Shown here piece by piece: positions 1 through 7,551 of a stretch of DNA of 64,000 bases. The stretch lies in the NCBI RefSeq assembly GCF_015207605.1, contig NZ_JADEWO010000009.1:62001-126000 (forward strand), given 5' to 3'. The notes under the pieces are model-generated. The model saw nothing but the letters and a program-made list of their open reading frames with translations, had not been told where the DNA came from and did no database searches. Positions within the stretch are counted from its first letter, which is position 1. Each line of letters begins with the position of its first letter. The position numbers were made by a program, and so were the translations under genes. This DNA is from Oculatella sp. LEGE 06141 (GTDB lineage: Bacteria; Cyanobacteriota; Cyanobacteriia; Elainellales; Elainellaceae).

Positions 1-202
1 GCGCCGTCTCACTTTCGTGCAGGTTGATGTTGAGGTTGCTAGCAGTGGCAGCGATTGCAAACTTGTACAGGCGCGGCAAGACAGTGGTGTGAGGCGTTGT
101 GGACGAATTCACAACTGCGCTATCAGCCTGCACCCAAAGTTGACCCGCTAGAAGCTGCCCTCCAGAATCCTGAAGAGTGCCTTTAATATTGCAAAGGGAC
201 AT
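1..202 (-). CDS. tail fibre / distal tail protein, N-terminal fragment (runs off the window)
   Basis: The minus-strand frame opens with ATG at 202 and continues off the left edge, giving 67 residues that start MSLCNIKGTLQDSGG. It lies 3 bp downstream of the gpI-like gene, the usual place of tail fibre genes in P2-like phages. No domain is recognisable in the visible part. The fibre assignment rests on position only. Confidence 0.5.
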   Translation of the reverse strand, partial: MSLCNIKGTLQDSGGQLLAGQLWVQADSAVVNSSTTPHTTVLPRLYKFAIAATASNLNINLHESETA

Positions 203-205
203 TTG

Positions 206-823
206 TTAAGCCTCAAAAACCGGATCACCGCAGGCGCTGAAACCCACGTAAAAAGCGTCGTAACAGACCAGCGAATCGCAAAACGCAGGGGAATAAAGCC
301 GATTCAGCTTCTCTGCCAGCTTGAACTCGGAACTCTCCCGCAGATATTTCAGTGGCAGCAGGAGATAATAAACCCATTCCGGGCTGCCCAACGTGCCTGG
401 TAGTTCAGAAATGCCAACCAGGAATGAAGCTCCCAGCCAAACTTCATGATCGATATCAAATAGCTCAAGCAGGTAGGCTAAGACAACCTCGCTGCCTTTG
501 TTTGCCCAGATATCAACGCCGTCGAAGGCGTTGGCAATGAGCGATCGCTTCACCTCGTCTGACCACGCCTTATCCCAGTACTCGCCAGTGAACCCGCAGA
601 GCAGTCTCAGGAAATCCAGCCATGCCGGATCGCAAGTCGCGGGATTGAGCTGTCGGGGCAGATCGCCAACGGTAGTTTTGGTTGCAATTAGGAGTTCATC
701 AAAGTAGACCGTTAACCAGTCTGCGATCGGTTCTCCTTCTTCTTTGCGGTAACCCTCATTGACTCCCGGCAGGCGGCTATAGATGGGGCGACCGGATTGC
801 CACGCTTCATAGGTGCTAGACAT
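206..823 (-). CDS. I: baseplate/tail protein, P2 gpI-like
   Basis: About 205 residues, resembling the phage tail protein I family that attaches fibres to the baseplate wedge. The central part (WLDFLRLLCGF... IANAFDGVDIWANKGS) is the typical region where family members describe entry into a multi-domain plate protein. It overlaps the end of the gpJ-like gene by 8 bp, as in P2. I prefer ATG at 823, which has a GGTGAGG ribosome site, over the GTG at 832. The order gp25-J-I-fibre supports the call. Confidence 0.75.
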   Translation of the reverse strand: MSSTYEAWQSGRPIYSRLPGVNEGYRKEEGEPIADWLTVYFDELLIATKTTVGDLPRQLNPATCDPAWLDFLRLLCGFTGEYWDKAWSDEVKRSLIANAFDGVDIWANKGSEVVLAYLLELFDIDHEVWLGASFLVGISELPGTLGSPEWVYYLLLPLKYLRESSEFKLAEKLNRLYSPAFCDSLVCYDAFYVGFSACGDPVFEA

Positions 824-1982
824 AGTCCTCACCCGCTCCCTTCAAGATGGCGTATTGATTGCCAATGTCATCAATCAGCGTGCAGTAAAGGCTGTGAGCC
901 TTGGGCAGCGAGTAGGGGTAGGGCATTGGCAAGTTGGTCGTTTGCTCGTTTAGAGTCAATGCCTGTATATAGCCGATGCCCCCGGCCAGCCGCAGTGCGT
1001 ACTCCACCTCTTTGTGAATCACACTGCTGCCTGTAGAGAACTTAGTTGGCGCAAGATAATCTTGGTACGCTTCCCAGAGGCGTTGCGCCACATCGGTTGG
1101 ATCTTCTCCAACTCCAAGCTTTGCGACCAAATCTGCATCAACGTTGACTAGGTCGATCGAGCTGACATAGAGCGACGTGCCGATCTGCGTTCTAGGGGCG
1201 ATCGCTTCATAAACCTGGCTCAACTGAGCAGAATTTGCCGCCTCTCCACTCTGGTTGAGCATAAACAAATGAACTGCCCCAAGCTGGTAGCTGATCTTGT
1301 CTCCCGATAGGAGTCCGATCGCTTTTACAACTGAGCCTTCCCCTAGAACAGCTTTGGCTTCCTGCTCATAGTCATCCGCTGTGACAATGTTGCGACGGCG
1401 AATGGCATTCAACCCACGGGCGATCGCACTCTCTTGAGACTCCTCATCCGTTCCTCCAGCGGCGGCTTCCAGATTGATGACCGAGGCCAGATAGGTCAAC
1501 GGCTGGGTGAAGCGGGTGATGGTGTAGGCAGGCAGGTTGCTTGTTGTGCCGATCGCCTCTGCTGTAGCTGGTACCGTGCCGCTAATTCCACCAGGTGGGA
1601 TGGTGAGCAGGGCATTGGTTGTAAAAGTAACGCGGTTGCTGCTATCAGCGACCTGAAACCCCTGAGGAATCGTATAGGGTGTCGATAGAGGCTGAGCCAG
1701 GGTGAAGGTGACATTGACAGTTGCTTTGGTTCCTAGACGACGTTCAACGCCTGCATTCCTCAAAAACGCAATGAGCAGGGCTGCGGGCAGTTTGTTGACA
1801 TGCCACAACATCTCGGCGGCACAAAATCCCATCCCCTCAACAAAGACCCTCACCACGCTGCTGGTAGAGAAGTCGTTGAGCTTTCTCTCGCTGGCGTTAT
1901 AGGTTCTGACTAGCGATTGTTCTACAAGCTGGCGCTCATTCCTCGGATCTAGAACCGGGTATTCAAGTGGCTGGCTATCCAT
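816..1982 (-). CDS. J: baseplate wedge protein, gpJ-like
   Basis: 388 residues, near the usual length of the baseplate J family. The N-terminal region (RNAGVERRLGTKATVNVTF... IPQGFQVAD) and the middle (ARGLNAIRRRNIVTADDYEQEAKAVLGEGSVVKA) are characteristic of this family. It acts in the wedge of a contractile baseplate. Its start codon directly follows a copy of the CCCCTAGAAC repeat (reading CCCCTAGAAC-ATG on the coding strand), and two more copies lie inside the gene at 1189 and 1340. Confidence 0.9.
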   Translation of the reverse strand: MDSQPLEYPVLDPRNERQLVEQSLVRTYNASERKLNDFSTSSVVRVFVEGMGFCAAEMLWHVNKLPAALLIAFLRNAGVERRLGTKATVNVTFTLAQPLSTPYTIPQGFQVADSSNRVTFTTNALLTIPPGGISGTVPATAEAIGTTSNLPAYTITRFTQPLTYLASVINLEAAAGGTDEESQESAIARGLNAIRRRNIVTADDYEQEAKAVLGEGSVVKAIGLLSGDKISYQLGAVHLFMLNQSGEAANSAQLSQVYEAIAPRTQIGTSLYVSSIDLVNVDADLVAKLGVGEDPTDVAQRLWEAYQDYLAPTKFSTGSSVIHKEVEYALRLAGGIGYIQALTLNEQTTNLPMPYPYSLPKAHSLYCTLIDDIGNQYAILKGAGEDYV

Positions 1983-1995
1983 GTTCTAGGGGAAG

Positions 1996-2364
1996 CTAAT
2001 TGGCTAGTTGAAAGTTGAGTGGTGGCTGGGGTAAACCGTTCACAGTCCAGTAGATAGAGACGATCGCCGCCCCGTTTTCACCAATTCGACCAGTCACGTT
2101 GAACTCGATGTTAGAAACTTCTCGCTCTAGTGCCTGTCTAACGGTTTGTGCCGTCAGGTGAACATCAGGAACTGCATTAAACAGCAGGTCGGGGGTGCCG
2201 TACTGCGGCTGCATGATCCGTTCTAGGGGTTCTGTCTCCAAAACGGAGAGGATGTGGCAGCGAGTCAGCTCCACATCTTCTGCTAGTTTCAGCGTTCCAT
2301 TTTCGATTTGAAGCGGGTATGCAATGCCCCGTTGAGTTGCCACAAATGAATCCAAGCCCTTCAC
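1996..2364 (-). CDS. W: baseplate wedge protein, gp25/gpW-like
   Basis: 122 residues with the pattern of the small gp25-like wedge family, which also has lysozyme-like ancestry in T4: SVLETEPLERIMQPQYGTPDLLFNA followed by a helix-strand tail. It sits directly upstream of gpJ, as in P2, Mu and contractile injection systems. The start is GTG at 2364, which immediately follows the CTATAG of the promoter-like motif at 2359-2381. The transcript may therefore have almost no leader, or a later start may be used; no internal ATG exists near the N-terminus. Confidence 0.85.
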   Translation of the reverse strand: MKGLDSFVATQRGIAYPLQIENGTLKLAEDVELTRCHILSVLETEPLERIMQPQYGTPDLLFNAVPDVHLTAQTVRQALEREVSNIEFNVTGRIGENGAAIVSIYWTVNGLPQPPLNFQLAN

Positions 2365-2381
2365 CTATAGGCTTTGTCCAG
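2359..2381 (-). promoter_or_regulatory. late-promoter-like motif, copy 1 (baseplate genes)
   Basis: On the minus strand it reads CTGGACAAAGCCTATAG followed by GTGAAG. It matches the shared consensus YTGGACAAANCCCATAGRTGAGA at nearly every position and points into the gp25-J-I operon. Other copies are at 3079, 10512, 17082, 27699 and 29694, with weaker ones at 19917 and 46606. Confidence 0.6.
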
Positions 2382-3059
2382 TCAATCTTTCAAAAAGAGT
2401 TCTCGTTCTGCGTTCCGCCGACGAACCAGGCCAGGCAGAATACGTCCGCCAGCTTTGTTCCAGGCACGGAACTGGTCAGCGGCTGACTGATATTGCTTTT
2501 GGTTTAGCAGTCGTAAAAGGGTCGATCGCTCCAGTGCCCCAACCCCCACGTTGAAGGCAAAGCTGACCAGCGCTGCGAACTGATTGCCTGTCAGCTTGAC
2601 ATTAACCAGTCGCTCGACGGCACGTTCAAACCGCTCCAAATCTGCACGGAGTAATGCCTCAGCTTCGGTTTGGGTGATGGTCATGCCCATTTTGACCCCT
2701 TTTGTTGAGCCATACCCGATTGTGGGCACTCCCGCAGGGCATTTGTATGCCGCCAGCCTGCACCCTTCAAATTCTTTGATCAGGCTCAAACCAGCCTGAT
2801 TGATTTGGCGTGATTTGGGGGCGATCGCTTCAACGGGCTTGCCATCAACCTCAACATGCCTACCAAACACGATCCACTCATGTCGCCCCAGAAGCGGAGT
2901 GAGCAGTACCACGCGTAAGTGCCCGTTATCGGTTGGTTCAAAGGAGTGAATTTGAAACACATCGCCTCTGGCGACAAAGACTTTCTGATCTGGGGCAAGT
3001 TGAGAGGCTTGATCCGTGGAAAATTTAAACGCTGTAGGTTCTGTGGTCTTGAGTTGCAT
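2382..3059 (-). CDS. GH24 lysozyme (endolysin) with N-terminal SH3-like domain
   Basis: 225 residues. Residues 1-80 resemble an SH3-like wall-binding or adaptor domain (VFVARGDVFQIHSF... HEWIVFGRHVEVDG). From about residue 88 it is a GH24 muramidase: E98 in FEGCRLAAY, a Cys at 107 where T4 lysozyme has Asp20 (CPAG variants are common in phage lysozymes), and T113 in PTIGYGST. The C-terminus KAGGRILPGLVRRRNAERELF is typical of phage endolysins. It cleaves peptidoglycan glycan strands during lysis or, given its place among baseplate genes, during entry. Its own promoter-like motif lies 20 bp upstream. No holin is evident beside it. Confidence 0.88.
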   Translation of the reverse strand: MQLKTTEPTAFKFSTDQASQLAPDQKVFVARGDVFQIHSFEPTDNGHLRVVLLTPLLGRHEWIVFGRHVEVDGKPVEAIAPKSRQINQAGLSLIKEFEGCRLAAYKCPAGVPTIGYGSTKGVKMGMTITQTEAEALLRADLERFERAVERLVNVKLTGNQFAALVSFAFNVGVGALERSTLLRLLNQKQYQSAADQFRAWNKAGGRILPGLVRRRNAERELFLKD

Positions 3060-3078
3060 TGTTGAGCATGAAATGAGG

Positions 3079-3101
3079 TCTCAACAATGGGGTTTGTCCT
3101 A
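3079..3101 (-). promoter_or_regulatory. late-promoter-like motif, copy 2 (lysozyme)
   Basis: On the minus strand it reads AGGACAAACCCCATTG followed by TTGAGA, about 20 bp before the lysozyme start at 3059. It differs from the consensus in CATTG for CATAG. Same orientation and spacing to the gene as the copies at 27699 and 29694. Confidence 0.55.
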
Positions 3102-3413
3102 TAAGATTTTGTTCATCTTGCGTTTATCCAAATCTTGAATTGCAGCCCAAAGTGTTGCGATCGCCCCCTCAATTTGGGTCAGCCGAGTGGATAATGTGCT
3201 GATTTGAGTGCTTAGTGTGGCGATCTGAGCTGTTGTTGGTGAATCCGATGGTGAAGCGCTCATCAATCTCACTATCAGGTGAGAGAATGCCTGTTCACTT
3301 GGTGTTTTGCTGATTCCATCCTCCCACTGCTGCGATTTCAGCGCGGCAACATCAGCGGTCGATAGCGCTCCTTTCTGGACAAATTTATCTGTGTATTTCG
3401 TGCGAATCATCAA
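3099..3413 (-). CDS. small coiled-coil protein of the baseplate operon
   Basis: 104 residues, no family recognised. The second half carries a strong heptad pattern (IATLSTQISTLSTRLTQIEGAIATLWAAI) ending in a basic tail, so a short trimeric or dimeric coiled coil is likely. It overlaps the spike gene by 4 bp (ATGA) and is therefore translationally coupled to it. It may be a chaperone or minor component of spike assembly; this is inference from position. Confidence 0.65.
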   Translation of the reverse strand: MMIRTKYTDKFVQKGALSTADVAALKSQQWEDGISKTPSEQAFSHLIVRLMSASPSDSPTTAQIATLSTQISTLSTRLTQIEGAIATLWAAIQDLDKRKMNKIL

Positions 3414-4039
3414 TATCCTCTCGTTTCCAAAACGTCCCCATCGGAATCAACTGCGCCAATCGTGGCAACATCCTTGCCGTTGATGGTGACACCGCTACTG
3501 GTCAGCTCTAGGGTGTACCCTCCAACTTGAAGCTTGATGCGCTCTCCTGCTTTGATAGTCAGGCTTTTCCCTACCTCAATGGTTTGAGTTTCACCCACCG
3601 TGAGAATGTCATCTTTGCCGATTTTGAGGACGCGATCGCCTTCAATCGTCCGAGCATCATCATTGATTGGATCGTCACTCTCGCGTTCAGGGTTGGGTAG
3701 GTTGGTGATCACCCCCCCGTAAATCCCTTGATGTGGGTCTCCATTGATGAAGCGGACTTCAACTGTCATTCCTGGTTTAGGTATCTGCGGATCGTCGCTA
3801 TGGCTATTGGTCGATCGCCATAGCCAGTCCGTTTCAACCTTGCCCCCGGTATGCTGAAGGGTGCATTTGATGCGCCGTTTCCCCAATGGATCATCATTGC
3901 GGGTGACAATACCTAAATAGGTGAATGGGAGCCGCCCTTTCAGGTCGTTGGCAATCTGGCTGGCTTGTTTGCCTGATCGCAGCAGTTTAAAGATTTCACT
4001 CATGTTCTGGGGGAGGATTGATGGCTGAGTGGCTAGCAC
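3410..4039 (-). CDS. V: baseplate spike / puncturing protein, gpV (gp5/VgrG-like)
   Basis: 209 residues. An OB-fold (about 45-120: YLGIVTRNDDPLGKRRIKCTLQHTGG... DDPQIPKPGMTVEVRFINGDPHQGIYGGVI) is followed by a repetitive beta stretch (KIGKDDILTVGETQTIEVGKSLTIKAGERIKLQVGGYTLEL), as in gp5 and VgrG spike helices. It forms the central membrane-piercing spike under the tail tube. It overlaps the hub gene by 7 bp and the coiled-coil gene by 4 bp. The assignment is firm. Confidence 0.9.
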   Translation of the reverse strand: MLATQPSILPQNMSEIFKLLRSGKQASQIANDLKGRLPFTYLGIVTRNDDPLGKRRIKCTLQHTGGKVETDWLWRSTNSHSDDPQIPKPGMTVEVRFINGDPHQGIYGGVITNLPNPERESDDPINDDARTIEGDRVLKIGKDDILTVGETQTIEVGKSLTIKAGERIKLQVGGYTLELTSSGVTINGKDVATIGAVDSDGDVLETRGY

Positions 4040-6237
4040 TTGAGGCGATAAAAGCGGCCTTGAACCCTGTAATAACGGTTCATTTCAGAGTTTGGCGCGA
4101 CCCAAGCAAAGCGGGCGCGGCTGGATGAGTTGGAGATAACCTGCGTCGCACCTGATGCCAGCACAATGCCGATGTGAGAGCCACCGTTGCCCTTCCAGAC
4201 GACGATGTCTCCAGGCAGAGAAGCAGCTTCTGCTACTTGCGTTCCGCCGCCATTTTGCAAGCCTGCTTCCGCCGCCGCCACAGCATCAGAGCCGCCCCAG
4301 GGATTGCTGATTCCAGCACGCTCTAAAACGCGGTTCACGGCATAGACGCACGCTATGTTGCCATTGCCTGGGCCATTGGCCGTGCTGAATCCTTGCATTG
4401 ATATTGCTGCCTGATAAAGGCGTTGAGCGCAGGGGCTGGCTGGATCAACCGTTCCACCTGCTCCAGCTTCACCGATCGCCTCTCCGATTTTGGGTGCCAT
4501 TGGCGCGTAGAAGCGAATGCTGGATTTGAGACCTCCCTGCTGGTAGTCATGGCTGACGGTTTCGATCGCCCATGCTCGGTTCAAGAAATCAGCATGATGT
4601 CCCGCTGTGATAAACGGTGTGTCGGGTGTGAGTAGCAAAGCAGCAGGGGTGGTGGTAAACGTCGCTGAACCGGGAAACCCTTTGACTCGCAGCGCCGCAT
4701 CTCGATTTGCACCATCGGCAACGTCGGTTTCTCCAGTTGTTCTAGGGGATAGGGGAGGCGTTGCGGCTCCGGTAGTAGCAACCGTTCCTGCTGTGGCAGT
4801 GCCCGTTGCTCCCTGATTTTCGGGTTGCTCTTCGTTGATCTGCCCCGTAAGCGGGTCAATCGTTGTTTTCAGCTCTCCGCTTGTGCTGGCGGTCGTTGGT
4901 TGTGAAGCGATCGCCCCTCCGCCCTGATCGGTTTGCGCCTGGTCGTTCACCTCGAACGAGTCCATGTTGACTCCGTATTCCAGCACAAACCCCAATGGAC
5001 GGTTTTTGCGGGGTTCAATGCAAAGCTTCGGCCCCTCATCGTAAATGCGGTATCCAATACGATCGCACTCCCGCCGCAGCAGTGCGTAGTCTGAAATACC
5101 GGTTTGATCCAAATGCTCGTAAGTGGGGCCGTCCGCTTCCATCTGGAGTGTTAGACCATAAGCGTTAGCTACCCGCTGCGCGAGCTGCTTTAAAGTGAGG
5201 TTTTGATAGGTTGAGTTCTTCAGTCGCCGCGTCATTGTCCAGCGAACGCTCTGCCCCTCAAAGGTTGTGGTACTGAGATCCATCCCTTTGAATCGGGTGC
5301 CCGTGTGAATGAACGAAAACTCAGCTAGTTGGTCGGGTTCATAGCCCATCCAAATCGTGATTTGTGCCCCCTTGTCGGCAATTTCTATCAGGGTCGGTGC
5401 TTCTGTTGTTGGGGGTTGAGCGGGTGGCGATGTAGGCTGGCCTTGCATCAGCCCATCAATTTGCCCCAACCATTGCTGAGCATAGCCAGCAATCAAATCC
5501 GCGCGATCGGTGCCGTTCACCACCCGCCGAGCATTACGAAAGTCGCGTCGATTCCCGCCCACATAACGATCGAGCCTTGCGCCAGTAAAGACGCCGTTGC
5601 TCATTCCATGAACAAGGGTGTACAGAGCGATATCGGGGTCTGCTGCTCTTGTCGGATTGGAAACCAGGTCAACTCCGGTCAGTTCGCTATAGCGGGTATA
5701 GTTGCGCCGTCCGGTGATCTGCACATAGCCTCGCCCTTTAAAGCGTTGCCCATCTCCAGGCTGGGTGTTACCCAGATCGTTAACCCTTCCCTCATACGCA
5801 GCACCGCTGGCAATCTCCGTCATGAGTTGCCCCATGTTGGATTCGTGTTGAGCCGTTGCCAGAATGTAGGCAATCTGAGCGCGATCGGTTACCCCTTGGC
5901 GCAAGCATTCGCCGACGATGGCCTTTGCTGTAGCATCGCTGTTACCTCCGCCAAAGCCCGACAAACCCGCTACTGCACCCTGGTTCACGGGTGAGGGAAG
6001 CCCGGTCAACCCACCCTGATTAAAGGAAGCAGTCATATACTGATCTGCCCATTTCTGGAGCGGATCGTAAATCTCGAAATTGCAACGGCTCGATCGCTCT
6101 CCCTCTCCCAAGCTCACGCTGGCTGCCATCAAATAGCCATCGCCACTGGAGAACAGATCATTGCCAATTTTGCATTTAACGAATGGGCAAATTAGCCGCA
6201 GCCCTGCGGCATTGTTGAGGCTCTGAAGTTGTGGCAT
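4033..6237 (-). CDS. D: baseplate hub (gpD/gp27-like) carrying GH19 and NlpC/CHAP-like hydrolase domains
   Basis: 734 residues, about twice the length of an ordinary gpD hub. Residues 1-70 begin the hub fold. Residues 100-265 are a GH19 chitinase-like lysozyme (H131-E132 in ATAQHESNM, E149 in AAYEGR, then GYVQITGRRNYTRYSELTG). The hub fold resumes at about 285-420 (ITIWMGYEPDQLAEFSFIHTG... FVLEYGVNMDSF) and again near 520-600. A Thr/Ala-rich linker follows, then residues 605-734 form a cysteine amidase-like module with C630 (IACVYAVN) and H688 (GGSHIGIVL). It likely anchors the spike and digests host wall with glycosidase and peptidase activities during DNA entry. Confidence 0.88.
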   Translation of the reverse strand: MPQLQSLNNAAGLRLICPFVKCKIGNDLFSSGDGYLMAASVSLGEGERSSRCNFEIYDPLQKWADQYMTASFNQGGLTGLPSPVNQGAVAGLSGFGGGNSDATAKAIVGECLRQGVTDRAQIAYILATAQHESNMGQLMTEIASGAAYEGRVNDLGNTQPGDGQRFKGRGYVQITGRRNYTRYSELTGVDLVSNPTRAADPDIALYTLVHGMSNGVFTGARLDRYVGGNRRDFRNARRVVNGTDRADLIAGYAQQWLGQIDGLMQGQPTSPPAQPPTTEAPTLIEIADKGAQITIWMGYEPDQLAEFSFIHTGTRFKGMDLSTTTFEGQSVRWTMTRRLKNSTYQNLTLKQLAQRVANAYGLTLQMEADGPTYEHLDQTGISDYALLRRECDRIGYRIYDEGPKLCIEPRKNRPLGFVLEYGVNMDSFEVNDQAQTDQGGGAIASQPTTASTSGELKTTIDPLTGQINEEQPENQGATGTATAGTVATTGAATPPLSPRTTGETDVADGANRDAALRVKGFPGSATFTTTPAALLLTPDTPFITAGHHADFLNRAWAIETVSHDYQQGGLKSSIRFYAPMAPKIGEAIGEAGAGGTVDPASPCAQRLYQAAISMQGFSTANGPGNGNIACVYAVNRVLERAGISNPWGGSDAVAAAEAGLQNGGGTQVAEAASLPGDIVVWKGNGGSHIGIVLASGATQVISNSSSRARFAWVAPNSEMNRYYRVQGRFYRLKC

Positions 6238-6256
6238 GGCTTAGGTTTGGAGCGCC

Positions 6257-6547
6257 CTAATACAAAAAGCTAATTAACTTGATGGCCTGGTTGAGGCTTT
6301 GCCCATTCACGCCACGGGCGAGGCTGCTCAAATCTGCTTCCCCTAGAACAGATCCAATGCGATCGCGTGCCAATCGTTCAATATCTTGCACTGACGGGAT
6401 TTGCAGCTCGGTGCCGATGGGGATGTTAGAGAAGATGTCTATGCTGTTCAGATCTGCCAAATCACGCCAACGATCGACGATACCCAGTTCCCGATGGGCG
6501 ATCGTTGCCAAGCTTTCTCCCAGTTCAAATCTCGCAGAACGCGCCAT
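6257..6547 (-). CDS. X: tail protein X-like (LysM)
   Basis: 96 residues. The first half is a LysM-like fold (LGESLATIAHRELGIVDRWRDLADLNSIDIFSNIPIGTELQIPS), as in gpX of P2 and the LysM proteins that glue tube to baseplate hub in contractile systems. The remainder is helical. It sits between hub and CIS-tube-like gene, the normal place for this adaptor. Confidence 0.8.
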   Translation of the reverse strand: MARSARFELGESLATIAHRELGIVDRWRDLADLNSIDIFSNIPIGTELQIPSVQDIERLARDRIGSVLGEADLSSLARGVNGQSLNQAIKLISFLY

Positions 6548-6779
6548 ATACCCACTTCGTTATTAAGCCAACTCCGCCTTTAAACTCAATCATTTGGGGA
6601 TTGACCCCATGCTTTCTAGCTATGGCGATCGCCGCATCCGGGTCAACAGCCAGAAACTCTATTCCATAAATCAGTCCGTACTCAGTTCCTACGATTTCAA
6701 GGGTGTGACGAAATGGCAGCGGGCGTGGAATTCGCTCGCACCATAGACGCACCTTAGTCAAGCGATTGCTCGCTAACAT
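6525..6779 (-). CDS. hypothetical baseplate-region protein
   Basis: 84 residues from the ATG at 6779 (a longer frame to 6833 would overlap the upstream gene by 80 bp). The sequence RLTKVRLWCERIPRPLPFRHTLEIVGTEYGLIYGIEFLAVDPDAAIAIARKHG is compact and hydrophobic, with no recognised family. It overlaps genes on both sides, so it belongs to the translationally coupled tail operon. A role as a small baseplate adaptor is only positional inference. Confidence 0.55.
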   Translation of the reverse strand: MLASNRLTKVRLWCERIPRPLPFRHTLEIVGTEYGLIYGIEFLAVDPDAAIAIARKHGVNPQMIEFKGGVGLITKWVYGAFCEI

Positions 6780-7551
6780 CGAACGTGCGCCCGTCCCATG
6801 TGCCAACTGTGCCAATTGCCTCTCCCTGCTCATCTGTGATTCTCACAGCCCCCGTCTCCCGGTCGCTCGAAAATCGATAACGGCTTGCCCTGATCCGATC
6901 TTGTAGCGCAGCCGGTAGTTTACTGAGGTTGGCCTGTAGCCAGTTTCGCGCCTCGGCTCCGGCCTCTTCGAGTTGGCGATCGGTCAAAGGGCTTGCTAAC
7001 TTCTCGCCGTCACCCTCTGGTTCTGGCCGTGAGGGAGGACGCTCTTTAGGAATTTCGACCAGGGTTAGTGAAAGCCGAATGCTGGCAGGCTGTCCGTCAC
7101 TAAGCCATGCTGACTCTCGCCGTTTGATGCTGGTCAGAACACATGGTCCAAACTGCCTTGAACCCCACACAAAGTAGAGTACCGGTGGGTTGAGGTTTTG
7201 AGACTGGTAGTCACGCGAAAGGAGCGATCGCAACTTGTTGATGATGGGTTGCAGGCTGCGGCGGGCAAACCAGGTCTCCAGCAGCAGGTCATTGAGTTGC
7301 AAGGTTTCCCCGTCGGTGTAATACCACTGCTGATCCTGCACGTTCGTCGCGGCGGCGGTTGCCTTGGAGTACACCGCCTGCTGGTCAAAGTTCAGCTCCT
7401 CAGGATTGGCAAGGAAGGTGAACGACGTTTGCTCACCCTGACCCGTGCCAGTAAGTTGTGATTCCAGAATCAGCGATGCCCAGATGCGATCGCCACTTTT
7501 AGGAACCTCAGGCAACTCCCCTAGAACAGCCGGATTGTTAAATGAGGTCAT
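6754..7551 (-). CDS. contractile-injection-system tube/LysM-type baseplate protein (Afp7/CIS_tube-like)
   Basis: 265 residues. The segment about 40-170 (TSFTFLANPEELNFDQQAVYSKATAAATNVQ... LQLNDLLLETWF... SLQPIINKL... VYFVWGSRQFGPCVLTSIKRRESAWLSDGQPASIRLSLTLVEI) matches the pattern of the CIS tube/LysM family (N-P-E-x-hydrophobic, gGetL.l.dLlLDT, L.F.WG...G.v.s...). The protein would connect tube and hub. It lies between tape measure and gpX, as expected. The C-terminal 80 residues are not recognised. Confidence 0.7.
   Translation of the reverse strand: MTSFNNPAVLGELPEVPKSGDRIWASLILESQLTGTGQGEQTSFTFLANPEELNFDQQAVYSKATAAATNVQDQQWYYTDGETLQLNDLLLETWFARRSLQPIINKLRSLLSRDYQSQNLNPPVLYFVWGSRQFGPCVLTSIKRRESAWLSDGQPASIRLSLTLVEIPKERPPSRPEPEGDGEKLASPLTDRQLEEAGAEARNWLQANLSKLPAALQDRIRASRYRFSSDRETGAVRITDEQGEAIGTVGTWDGRTFDVSEQSLD

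Noticed and set aside
2359..2381. T7-like promoter because of CTATAGGTGA at the end of the motif
   Set aside because: No single-subunit RNA polymerase gene is in the window and the left half of the motif does not match T7-type promoters.
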